From positions 291,284 to 355,283 of the forward strand of contig VFFE01008916.1 of the NCBI GenBank assembly GCA_008921705.1: DNA of 64,000 nt, in the 5' to 3' direction. The stretch's first letter is position 1. Each line of letters begins with the position of its first letter. This stretch comes from Burhinus oedicnemus (taxonomy: Eukaryota; Chordata; Aves; Charadriiformes; Burhinidae). Positions 1 to 27,638 of this stretch are shown piece by piece. The position numbers and the translations under genes were made by a program. Under the pieces are notes generated by a model. The model saw only the letters and a program-made list of their open reading frames with translations. It did not search any database and was not told the DNA's origin.

Positions 1-663
1 ATGACTTCATGTTGATTTCTGCAGTGGGAGGGGGAAATTTCAGTCCAACAGAACCTCAGGGAGACTCTTAAATATCATTTGATTAATTTAGATTCCTTTA
101 TGTCTTTTTGTCTTGGTAAAATTGGCTTTTTGAATTACTTTTTGTATAATAAAGCACTTGATTTTTTAAAATTAGCTAGCAAAGCTATATAATGAAGTCC
201 TTAGCAGACATAGAGCCATCAAAAATGTGTTCCAGCGGATGATTGTGCTGGGAAATAGAACAGTACTTCTTCTTGGCACCCTGCTGCCCTCTTATCATAT
301 GCGCCTTTTGCATGCGAACTGCCAGGCTTTCTAAGCTGAAATAGTGCTAATGTTTTCAGAGGATAAACAGAACAGATCCTTTATGTTCCTCTGAGGGGCC
401 TGCAGAGAGAATCTCTGAGGCTGGTGACTGCTGCTTTTTTCCTGGTTTGTGCTGGGTGAAGATAATTTGGAGTGAGCTGCGCTCTGACATTTGCTGCTTC
501 CAGGGGGTGGCCAGGAGGGCACCTTGGCAATGACAAAGCTCCAGGCCCCCCTTTCCTGCCAGAAGCTGGGCATAACACTCCTCTAGCTTTTGCCAGCTGG
601 TGGGACTCTTTCTTGCAACCTGTGGGATACCTTTCAGTCCCTGCCTTTCTTTCTCTAATCCAG

Positions 664-17374
<16,711 letters not shown>

Positions 17375-18310
17375 TTTATACTTTGAAAAGTTTTGAAATG
17401 GACAGTACTTAGAGACAACAACACACAGATGTTTGGAAAATTTCTAATAGGATTGTTTGCTGGATACCAAACAGAGACAAGAAAATGCTTATACAATGAA
17501 ATGTAAGCTAAATTTGGCATAGGACCCTGCAACACCCTAATCTTGAGATTCTCATGCTGTCTCTAGACCTTGCACTGTCTTAAGAAAAAGAAAGAGGAAA
17601 AAAATCTTGCCATAAATTTAGCACCCCCTTGCACCATGTATTTCGTGCAGTAAGATTGGAGATTTGACAGGAGCATCATAATATATCTTAACCAAAGCAG
17701 GGAAATCCTAAATATTATGGCACTGGTGATTTATAAAACCCTTTCAGCCATACCATGTCACTTCTTTCCAGTCTGGAAATTCCATATGAAGACCTTGTTC
17801 ACAGTGAGGTGGAATGCAATTGTGGTCAGCTGGTAAAGACTGAAATGTAAAGACACAAATGGGCAAAACAATAATTGTCTTGTTTTTTATCTTCTTTAGG
17901 TCTTGTATCTAACAACATTGGTAAAGTAGGTGGAGGTTGGGGCTTTGGGGTGGGGATGAGTGTGGTGTGGTGTGGAAGAAAATACACCAATTTCATAAAG
18001 TATTTCCATTTTAGTCATGGGAAAAACCCTGTACCCATAACACAGTGTTAGTGCTACTTGAATCAGATAGCTGGTCTAATGCTAAAGCAACTTTTATGGT
18101 CTTCTAGTCAAGTTTGAATCAAAACAGTTACAAACTGAAAAAAAGAATGTGATACAGTTTTATGTAATTTTTCAAAACTGCTCTTTCAATCTTGCTTTCA
18201 GCTAATAGGTCTGAAGAGCAATCAGTCCCCTTTGATCAAGTTCAGGATGTGAATTTTTTTCAATTAGTCTTCTTTCATTGTGTAATAAACATTTGAGAAA
18301 GCATTCTTTT
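17375..18310 (+). other. PRDM15: Probable PRDM15 3' UTR
   Basis: This non-coding stretch follows the stop codon. An AATAAA at 18284-18289, followed by a T/G-rich region at about 18340-18376, is the best nearby polyadenylation site. Other AATAAA copies lie further on (for example near 18754), so a longer UTR is possible. Confidence 0.6.
18284..18289 (+). terminator. PRDM15: Candidate polyadenylation signal of PRDM15
   Basis: The canonical AATAAA hexamer lies 910 bases after the stop codon and is followed by T- and TG-rich sequence. It is one of several possible sites. Confidence 0.45.
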
Positions 18311-18337
18311 TATATATATATACATATATATATATAG
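18309..18337. repeat. (TA)n microsatellite
   Basis: Alternating TA with one C interruption, just after the candidate PRDM15 polyadenylation signal. Confidence 0.9.
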
Positions 18338-18339
18338 CC

Positions 18340-21300
18340 TTTGTACTTTAATGTGTGTTCCTGGTGAGTATTTGTGTGAAAAACACTATTATCAATATAA
18401 TTCATTAATTTTTTCATCCCCATATTGCCCTTTCTCACAGAAATAACGTATGGGTTCTACTCCTGTTTCCAAAACTATTTACAAAATTCATAGCCACACA
18501 CAAGATTATGTGAAATGCAAGAAAAATGAACGTCTGAAACATATTCTGCCACATGGAGGCAGTATGCCCTAGTGTATAATGGGCAAGGTTTGCCTGACTG
18601 TTGGGGATATAAATAGTGGGTTGGGTCAAATACATCATTGCCGACACTACACTTTCATTCTATTCTCCATACATTGATGTGCAGTCTGGACTTTAGCATG
18701 TCAAGAAGATAGTATCTTTCCCACAGAGAAAAAGCAACTGATATCAAAAAGGAATAAACTAAAAAAAAAATGTTGCTGCCTCGAGTCCTGAAAGGCAAAT
18801 CTGTCCTTCCAGCTGTGGCTGAAGAACAAGGTCCTTTGGGGCAGCAGACTGAGCCACAGAACTGTGCTAAAGATTTTTGCTGAGGATAAAGCAGCTGCTG
18901 TGTTTGACGGTGAAGATAGATTAATGGTTGTAAAAATCCTGTCTGTGCCTATCATATTTATGAAAATGTTCTATGTATTAGGAAAAATATGAGTAGGAAT
19001 TACTTACTTCAGCTTTGAAAGTCTGTATTAACATGGACTACTGGACCCCCAAAGGATGCCTTACAATCTCAACAACAAATTCTTCCAAAGTATAAATGTC
19101 TCGATATTAAAGTTAACCTCCAGTGGTTTTCTTGGTGCCATAGCAGTGTCCAGAGGCTCACTATGTGAGGCTCTGTGTAAAGCTTAGTTGCAACAGGATG
19201 TGTATAGGAAAGGAGTTTCTGGTGACAGATTTTGTGTGTCAGAGGAGCAGAACATTTTCTGTAAATGTCAACAAGCCTATAAAATGTGTGCATAGGAGGG
19301 ACCTATATTTGATGGGACAAGGACGCATATCAGAAAGAGAAAATATCTTTTACCAGTTTGGGAAAGAGAATTTTTCATTCCCTAGACCCTTCTGTCTTCT
19401 TCATATCCTTTTCACACAATACCATGAGATCCTGTAATTTTACCAGCCTCCCAATATCCTAAGAAGTACAGTTTTATGCCCCTCTATCACCTGGATTATT
19501 TCACCACTGCCAGTTGAGTTTCTCCTCAGCTGTCCTGTCTTCAAATGCTTCCCCTTTGCACCAAACCCACTGGTCAAGAGGAAGCTAGGTTTTATTTATG
19601 AAATATGTTGTTTATGTACTTGAAAATTGGGGGTTTTTTCCCCCATGTTTGGTGCCTAATTGGTAAAGGCAGTGATTGATTCTAGCTGATTTAAAAAGGA
19701 ATGATCACACAATAAATACTTGCATGTTGGTGGTCACACAGAAAAGAAATGGCTCTCTTCAGTCTCTCAGTATCCCCAAAATTGTAGAATCATAGAACAA
19801 CCCATGTTAGAAGCGACCTCGAAAGATCATCTGGTCCAGCCTTTTTTGGGAAAGCGAGCCAAGATGAGATTATCTAACACCCTGTCCTATTTCATCTTTA
19901 AAACCTCCAGTGACAAGGACTCTTACCATGTCCCTGGGGAGGTTGTTCCAGCAGATGATTGTTCTTACTGTAAAAATTATCTTAAGTAATATTCTGCTTC
20001 AGGAGGGGAAAATATAACCACTGGAAGAGCTTTGACTAGGCCAGGCAATAGGAAGTTCTCTAAAAGCTAATCTTCCCAGAGCACTCCTTTTAGAAATGAT
20101 CTTGACTTTCCCTGCAACCATTGCTATGGTACCTCGTCATCTCTGAGCATGATTTTGTTATTACTACTGTTATTAACATCCCTATGAGAATGCAACTGTA
20201 TTTTGGGTGTGCTACAACATGAAACATTTCAAAACAAATTATTTTGGTTTTGTTTCAAAGAAACTGTTTTGTTTGGAGAAGTTGGAAATGGATGCCTTTT
20301 CAGACAGCTTACCTTGGAGAACTATTGACTGCCAGCTGCCCTCCCAACTAAGCCTTTTTCAGGTGAATACCAAAGTTATACTGATGCTGTTTCAAACTGC
20401 ACAAGAAATAAAACTACGTAAGGGATGTGCAATCTAAATTTCCTTTGCCAATTTGTTACTAGCCTTTTCAGCTATAGGATGTGAAGGTTATTGTTTTCAG
20501 CCACGTGTTGGAAATTTTGCATAACAACTGTTCAGTAACAAACTGGAATTACTTTGAGCCAAAGGAGTGATGTTGTGTAGTGTTCTGTGTATTGTCATTG
20601 TTTATTGCTAAGACTATTATTTAATTGAATGCTGTCTGTGGCACATGGGCTCTGAAGTAAAGGAGCATCAAGGTACAGAACCCTTTCTCTACCAGTGTTA
20701 TTCTTTTCTGGTCCTTAACTAACACATCAAACTTTTTTTTCTTCCAATCACATCGACTTGCTTCAAAAGCAGTAAGCTTAATCATCTCATAGAACTTTGT
20801 ACATCCTGCAATATACAGAAACATGGGTTAGCGTTCTAAAATATTTATTCTACAGCTTGTTACTCGGTAATAACAGAAAGCAGAGGAGATGACTGAATCT
20901 TTCTTGGTTAAGGTCTGTGGTGAGTTCTCTCAGGAAAACCTACTGTATCAAGTGCTATTACACTCTCTAAACTTTGCTTTTGAGATATGTCAGTATAAAA
21001 AGTGAGTATTGTTGCAGAAACTTGCTAGTCAGTCTCCTGTGTAACCAGCTACATTTCTGTACCTTTTTATTGTTCCAAAAATTGTTTGAAGTTAACAGCT
21101 AGGTAACAGCTGAATTTATTTCTAGAACTGAATTTTCTGTCAGTTTGTCAGTGTGGTTTACTAGTGTTCTGCACACAGAGATGCCTCAGTTTCTCATCTT
21201 GAAAGCTAGGAATGGAAAAAATACCATACGTCCAAATGACAATCATACAAAAACTATAGGTACTACATGAAAATGGATAGGGTAAATAGCTTTGTTAGCA

Positions 21301-24300
21301 TTGCTTTGTGAATTCTTGTTCGGTAACGAGATTTCCTTGGTGCTATTTAAAGTAATAATAATGTCACTCCCTCTAATTACTTTTGGCCTTACCTTTATTA
21401 TTGATATAGGCATACCTGTTGGAAAATCTTTAATGCTTTGTATTTTTGGCATGCCTTTTCTTGGTGGTTGTGTGTTGGCCTCATCTGGTGAGAAGGAAAC
21501 ATGTCGGAGGAGGATATTGCTGATCCACACCACAATGCACAGCAAAGCTCTGCTTGTTGTTTTGGAGACAGACTGTGCAGCCAAGTGACTTGCATCTGTG
21601 AGATTAGTTACCAGAGTTTGTTTTCACTTAAGGGCTTTTGCCCTCTAGCAAATCCAAAGTGTCATGTTGGCAAAGGGAGAAAGGCAAAAAAGTGTTTCCA
21701 TCGTGTTTGTCATCAACTTGTCTTAAAGTGATTTTCTTCAGTACTGAGATGCTACTATGATACTTGCACTGTATATGGCAAGAAGCCATTAAATTTTCTT
21801 GATTAAAAATGTTGGAACACTGTAAAAAGCCACAGGTACTTCACTGTACAGTGTAACCATGGTTGGAAAATATGTTTTGTGCCCTAAAATGCTTTGAGAA
21901 AGCTGTCTGGATTTATTTTCACTCCTGGGTGCTGAAGTGCTGTTCTGTATGTGTACTGCTGCCAGTTCAGTTCAGACTGGGATTTGGCATACCGAGCCCT
22001 TGCAGCACAGCTAATGATGGCTGGCACGTTGCATCGCTTTTCTAGAGAGTCCAAGCTCACTGTTGCTAAATGTAAATTCCCGACAGCTGAGCTGGAAGGG
22101 GCAGAGAGGGTGAGACTCGTCCAGGAGACTTCAGTCTTGCCCCTAGAGTCAGGATTTCATCAACGTTTGTCATGCAATGCTATTCTCTTTCTGCCTTATC
22201 CGTGAGCTGTTTTGACCAGTTACAGTGCCTGGGTAGTTGCTAACACTTTCGAAAAGCTGGATTTTAGGTGCAATGGCTGTAGAGCAGCTGATGTCAAAAG
22301 CAATGAACAATACTGAGTTTGGGGATTTATTTAATCTAAAGCAAAGTCTTTAAGTTCTAATTCTTTTTGCTGTCAGTTGAGTGCTTTCCTGTATTTTTCT
22401 GTTTACTTACAGATTTTGATTCTAAAAAGTTTTTAAGATGTCTTGTAAGTGGAGCAAAAATTAAAAGGCTACAAAAAGACATGTAGTAATGGCAGAATGA
22501 GGAGCTAATTTTCTACAGATTTCTGCCCTTCTCCTACCCACATGAGTCTGAGGTTCTTGCCGTGATGCTAGCTCAAGGAAGGAGACAGCACATGCTCTGG
22601 CTCGTTTGCCAGAACTACTTGTGTAAGGATTGATGCACTGGGTGCTGTTAATGAGAGCAGATACCAGCTGAGTTCTGCCAGCCTTCCCCTCACGCCATAT
22701 GCTCGTTTCAGTACCTTTTCCCGACACAGCTGACTGTTTTCAGAGACCTCGCAGGAGCATTTCTGAAACTTGTACCTCTCATGTCTAGTAAACGTCAAGA
22801 AACAGATTCAAAACTGGGGGGGAAGAAGGACCTGAGAGGCAATGAAATACATTGGAAGTACAGCTAAAAACTATGTGGGAGAACACTTCCTTAGCCTGCT
22901 GTACCCAACTGTATGCTAAGTGGTAGTGGATGCAGTGCTGTTAACTAAATATTAGTGATTATGGTAGCCAGATGCTTTTTTCTAGCAGAACCTTATAAGC
23001 AGAACCAAATAACCTTCTGTTATTTGTACAGGGGAAAGTGTTAGCGTGTGTTCAGTTTACCACAAATTCAATTTGAAGGTTTGAATTTGCATGCTGAGTT
23101 ATATGCAGCAACATGCAGAAACCAAAGGGTAAGATGCTCAAATGATAAGAGAATGAAGCAGGCCCACATTTCATCACTTTTGGGAAGAGGGAAAGCAAGG
23201 TTGTGGGCAGCATTTTCTCAAGAGTGACTGTCCTTTCTCACGCACAGAACAGACCTGCTCTGGTGTGTATGTGATACCTGTGTGCAAGTCGGACACAGGA
23301 GTGTCATCGAGGGGATGACACTGGAATCAAGGGGGGTGTTTTACAATCAAAAAACAAAACAAAAAAATCACATCAGCTCATTAAAGGAAAGGGTGGGGAA
23401 GCTCTAACCCTAGTTCCTTGCTTGGCCAAGGAGAGGAAGATAACAAAAAAGAATGGCTCTCAACCTGTTACATGGGCTGTGTTGTGGCTGGGTAAAAAAT
23501 AAATCGACTGCATGTGTGAGCTCCCCTTCTCTCCACACCCATGCCTGTGTTAAGACCCCAGTCTGAGCTTTCAAAGTTAAAAAATGCCTTTGTCTGACTG
23601 ATGGTACTTTTGTCCAAGGGCCCTAGTTATTGTATAGAATTCAGGATTGGTTTTCAAAGTAAATATGGGTACATAGGTTGGGGGTATTTGGGCAGGAGGA
23701 GGTTCTTTTAGGGGCTGTGTGTGTCTTACAAAATAAAGAATAGTTGCTTTATTGCCCTCCTGTGAAGTCCATGCTGACGCAAACAGAAGAATTTTGCTGA
23801 AGAGACAGTGGAATCAGTGACAAAGCACCATTTTTAAAGATGCAAAAGAGAAGAGCTTAGATTGCATAATCAAAGAGAAAAATTAGAAACTTTGTCCTGA
23901 AGGCAAATGCACCTACTTCTCATTCGCTCTCCTCCCTTTTCCACTACTTTTTTCCCATGAAATACATGCAAATCCCAACATGCACTAAGTTTTCCTCCAG
24001 GCATGATATACTTGTGTGGTTATTTAAGTAAGAAGAGGGTTGAATAGAGATATGAGGTGTTCCTGGCAGAAAGGTCTTGGAAAAGAGCGCTCTATTTACT
24101 GCTGTTGTTTTAAAGTAATCCGGTCACCCCCTGAGAGCATTTCTAGTTACTAAAGGGATAGCTGTCCTAATTACACAGCATACACAATTCCTTCTTAATT
24201 TATTTTGTCTGCTCACAGTATAGCCAGTATCTCTGAGCCTACCTACTTTAAAAAACGTCTAGAAATTAAGTGTAAGTATTTTATCAAAATGAAGAGTGGT

Positions 24301-25000
24301 TTAAGAAGTAATTCAAGTAGAGCAAGAACTTGCTGTAATCAATTAATGCTTGCAAGAAATCACAAATTCTGGTTGCACAGGACACTTACCAGAGTCTGGA
24401 AGCAGTAACTGAACGTGTGTGGTCTCCTACGCTTGGCTACGAAGACTTCCAGCTCTCAATGGCACGTGTCGCCAGCTGATACGCTCTTACCTTTGTAGAT
24501 GCCTGTGTTTGGTGTGAAGGACATTGAAAATGGTAGGGTTTAGTCTAAACTAACAGCACTGTAAATGGAAGAATTAGAGGGCGGGTGATGGTGAGTGGGA
24601 TTGTTCAGTGGCAGCTACAACAGCAGTCATAGGAAGATGTGTTTTAACCACCCTCAAAGTCTTTGCAGCCCATTGCCTGCTTCCCTTCTCCTCTGGACAT
24701 TTGCTGCCCACCAGCAGCTCCCCCATTCCTGCTTGTGAGCTGGCAGTTCAGCCTCAGCTCCAGCACCAGAAATGGGGGCCTGCACCGCAGATGCAGCCTG
24801 AAGGCTCTCCCAGTGGTCCCGCAAGATGTGCCACTTGTCGCCACCAAGACCCTCTGAAACTGGGGCGGGGAGGGGGAAGGCTTCATGAGCTGCAGGCCCT
24901 CCTCAGCCTGCACCACCAAGGAAGCAAAATGGATGGAGCCCAGAGAAGGTGTGCCCCCACCACCAGCATCTATGCACCTGCACACACAGCCGCCCGCACC
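18340..25000. other. Intergenic region between PRDM15 and the HINFP-like gene
   Basis: AT-rich sequence without a supportable gene. Open frames here are short, lack splice context and show no recognisable domains. It holds one old antisense CR1 fragment (19786-19985). The GC content climbs after about 24.6 kb towards the CpG island. Overlapping open frames on both strands at 24.6-25.2 kb are expected in GC-rich DNA and are not taken as genes. Confidence 0.6.
19786..19985 (-). mobile_element. Old CR1 3'-end fragment, antisense
   Basis: The start AGAATCATAGAA is the reverse complement of a CR1 3' end. Following motifs such as GATCATCTGGTCCAGCC and ACCTCCAGTGACAAGGACTC match the antisense CR1 3' UTR as I remember it. 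The copy is diverged and about 200 bases long. Confidence 0.72.
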
Positions 25001-25331
25001 GGGCAAGGTGTACGGCCCTGCCCGGCCCCACACCGGGCCACCCTCAACTTTGGGAAACATCTCAACGGGGGAGAGCTTGAGAACAGAGAAATAAGCCTCT
25101 GGGGCTGCCCCCACACAGCGCGGCAACGGGGAACTGATCACCGCCGCGGACGTTAACGGCCGCCAGGCCGTACACGCGGGCACTGACTCCAGCCTCAGGT
25201 AAAACCACGGGCTTTATCGCCGCGGGGGCAACCCACGGCTCCACCCGCGGAAGGGGAGCCCCGTGGCAACACGGCTGACAGGCGCCGAAGGCCCGGCTCG
25301 GCCACCGCTCCGCCTTCGCTCGCAGGAGGAG

Positions 25332-25343
25332 AAGGATGGCGGC
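25332..25343 (+). promoter_or_regulatory. YY1-like motif with ATG
   Basis: AAGGATGGCGGC differs slightly from the YY1 core AAGATGGCGGC. YY1 sites in this orientation often lie just downstream of a transcription start, which suggests initiation slightly upstream of 25330. Confidence 0.4.
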
Positions 25344-25417
25344 GACCCGAGCACCCCCGTTCCCTCCCCGCGGTGAGGGGAGAGGCCCGACCCGCTCCCT
25401 ACCTTGTGTGCGGCTTC

Positions 25418-25429
25418 TGCGCATGCGCA
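25418..25429. promoter_or_regulatory. NRF1-type binding site
   Basis: TGCGCATGCGCA is a perfect 12-base palindrome matching the NRF1 consensus. Such sites are typical of housekeeping CpG-island promoters. Confidence 0.6.
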
Positions 25430-25588
25430 CCCCTGCGGCTGGCGCAGGTGCGCGGGCGTACCCAGTCGTCCTTCCCCCCCGGGCGTCCGTTAGTGCCGTT
25501 GGTCAGGCGTGTGGAGAGCCCCGAGGGCCCCTCGGCCCGGGGCGGGTGGGTTGCTCGTCCGCCCGCTCCCCGGCCGTAAGCAGCTAAG

Positions 25589-25702
25589 GGCGGCTGAGGT
25601 GGGGGTGTAGAGATAGAGGGCGTCTGTAGGCAGCTGAGGTGGGGGTATAGAGACAACAGGGGAGGGGGCTGGAGGCGGCTGAGGTGGGGTGTAGAGGCGG
25701 GG
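25589..25702. repeat. GC-rich minisatellite, units of about 40-46 bases
   Basis: Three imperfect units each begin with a variant of GGCGGCTGAGGTGGGG followed by TGTAGAG (about 25589, 25629 and 25675). The array runs into the assembly gap, so its true copy number is unknown. Confidence 0.85.
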
Positions 25703-25722
25703 NNNNNNNNNNNNNNNNNNNN
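25703..25722. other. Assembly gap (20 N)
   Basis: Twenty N bases between a minisatellite and a pentanucleotide array. The length is probably a placeholder. Confidence 0.99.
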
Positions 25723-25735
25723 GGCGGGGGGGGCG

Positions 25736-25845
25736 GGAAGGGAAGGGAAGGCAAGGCAAGGCAAGGCAAGGCAAGGCAAGGCAAGGCAAGGCAAGGCAAG
25801 GCAAGGCAAGGCAAGGCAAGGGGAGGCAAGGGAAGGCAAGGGGAG
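25736..25845. repeat. (GGCAA)n pentanucleotide array
   Basis: About 20 tandem copies of GGCAA/GGGAA-type units. Open frames through it give Gly-Lys-Ala-Arg-Gln repeats on + and Leu-Pro-Cys repeats on -; these are artefacts of the repeat. Confidence 0.95.
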
Positions 25846-27487
25846 GCGCTCAGGATCTGTGTCGTTATGGACGGGAGGATTTCAAGGTCGCTCGCAGAGT
25901 TTTCCCTGCTGGGTCGTTTTTGCCTCTAGGCTCGTCTAGTTTTTAGGATATTGTAGATGCCGGCATTGGTCAGTTAGAATAATTACAACTTGAAATGTTT
26001 TGTTCCAGTAGTATTAATACGGCGTCCCGAATAACTTTAATAAAGTACTTGACAATGCATTATTTAACGTGTAGCATAAATGGTAGTCGTCTTACCTTTC
26101 AGTCCGTCTTTAGGGATGCCAGCATTTCCTGCTTCAGGTCGGTAAATGGGGCATCGGTGAAATAAAAGGGTTTGTTGTAGCAGTTTAGATTAAACTGTTA
26201 CAATGTGAGAAGAGTCCCACTTGCAATATAAGATGATCAGTTCTCTCAGAAGCTTTCTGATAATTAACTTTCTGGAAGGAAATGCTTCCAGATTGGTATT
26301 TCTAGTAGCCGGAAGTACAAAGATGCTGCCAGTTTTGTTGACAGTGTCTGCTTAACACCATTGAGTTGGCATACTGATTCCTGCGCACTTTTCCACTTAC
26401 ACACTATTTTTTTTTTTAAGCCAGTATTATGTCAGTGCCTGACTTTTTTAGTAAATAGAATCAGTAAGAGCATCACGGAAGACACAGACTTTTATACTGA
26501 TGCTTTAGGCTATTGGACAGAGTTTGTCTTCCAGATCTGTATGTGTTGATGAGAAAAAGAAGAACCTCTTCCCAGCTGCTTGTTACCATCCTCCTTCCAA
26601 AGTCTGCTGCTGACTGAGATCCATCAGATGATCTGCTTGGAGGCTATTTAAACTCCTAAAACTAATCCAGATTGCTGGGAATAATGCAGGGTAGGGAGTG
26701 GTCCTCTGAGCAGCCGAACTGGCAGATCTTTGAAGCTAGTAACACAGGGGAGAGTAGAGGGTGGAAAACCACTGAGAACGGGCCAGTAGTTTTAATGAAG
26801 CTTGCTATTGTTGTATCTGTTCAGAGTCATGAAAAAACAGTAGAACTATCTCTTCTTGGTTTATATTCCTGTTGCTTCCTTTACACTGATACAAACATGC
26901 ATCCAGTTGAGCAGAAAACTGATTTAGCTGTCTTTCTATCATTCCCCCCAAGAAGTAGCTTGCAGTTGGATCTGTTTTCTCATCAGTTTAGTAGCTGGCT
27001 GTGCCAATTCCAGAGCTGGATCTTGAGAAGAACAAGAAGGGGCGGATAGAACCAGACTTGTTCAGAGGGATCCCACACTGATGTCAGGCTAAAGTGACTG
27101 TGGCACTCTTGGTAATAGTTACCTTTGGCTTTCTATGTGGAGAGAGGTTTTACAGTACTGCCATGGAGATGAATTACAATAAAGGCATCCTCAGCAGATG
27201 TTTGGGATGGTGATCATAGGAGTCTTACCAAACAGTTGTAATGAAAATGTTACAACTTGTGGCTTCTGGCAAGGTATAAATTTTTGCAAAATATGGCCTT
27301 AGATTCTTAAAGTAATGTATCCAGTAATTTAAAAAAAAAAAAGAGAGAGAGAGAGAAAAAAAACCCAAACAAATCCATTCATGTCATCCAGGAGCCTGTA
27401 ACCTGAACTGCCTTTTTGACAAGAGAAATTTACAGGAATGTAATACGATAACTAAAAACTTCTCTGTACTTCTAAAAATTTCAGGCA

Positions 27488-27638
27488 ATGGCCCCCAGAA
27501 GCAAATTTGAGAACGCTGAATTGATATTACCATGTGAATGGAAAGAATGCTGCTTTGTAGGGAAATGCATGGAGGAATTTTGTAATCATATTCTGGAACA
27601 CTTGGAAGAGTACCTACAACACCCCCCGGAAACAGCAG
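27488..27638 (+). CDS. HINFP-like coding exon 1: start codon and finger 1
   Basis: The acceptor TTTCAG ends at 27484, three bases before the ATG. The start has G at -3 and G at +4, a good context. It encodes a short N-terminus and a wide C2H2 finger (Cys-Glu-Trp-Lys-Glu-Cys ... His-Ile-Leu-Glu-His). The donor GCAG/GTCATT is weak, but its phase 1 end fits the next exon exactly. Confidence 0.83.

Larger units (their letters stand above)
25000..25900 (+). promoter_or_regulatory. CpG island, probable HINFP-like promoter
   Basis: A GC- and CpG-dense block surrounded by AT-rich DNA and 1.6-2.5 kb upstream of the HINFP-like start codon. It includes a perfect NRF1-type palindrome, a YY1-like ATGGCGGC motif at 25336 and a consensus-like splice donor GTGAGG at 25373. 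A non-coding first exon ending at 25372 and spliced to 27485 would fit. The island is cut by a minisatellite and an assembly gap. Confidence 0.7.

Noticed and set aside
24608..25183. Overlapping long open frames on both strands (about 180 codons each)
   Set aside because: They overlap almost completely in GC-rich DNA with low stop-codon frequency, are rich in Pro/Ala/Gly/Arg and match no known domain.
25399..25929. Repetitive frames through the GGCAA array, such as Leu-Pro-Cys repeats
   Set aside because: They are a product of the tandem repeat and run through the assembly gap.
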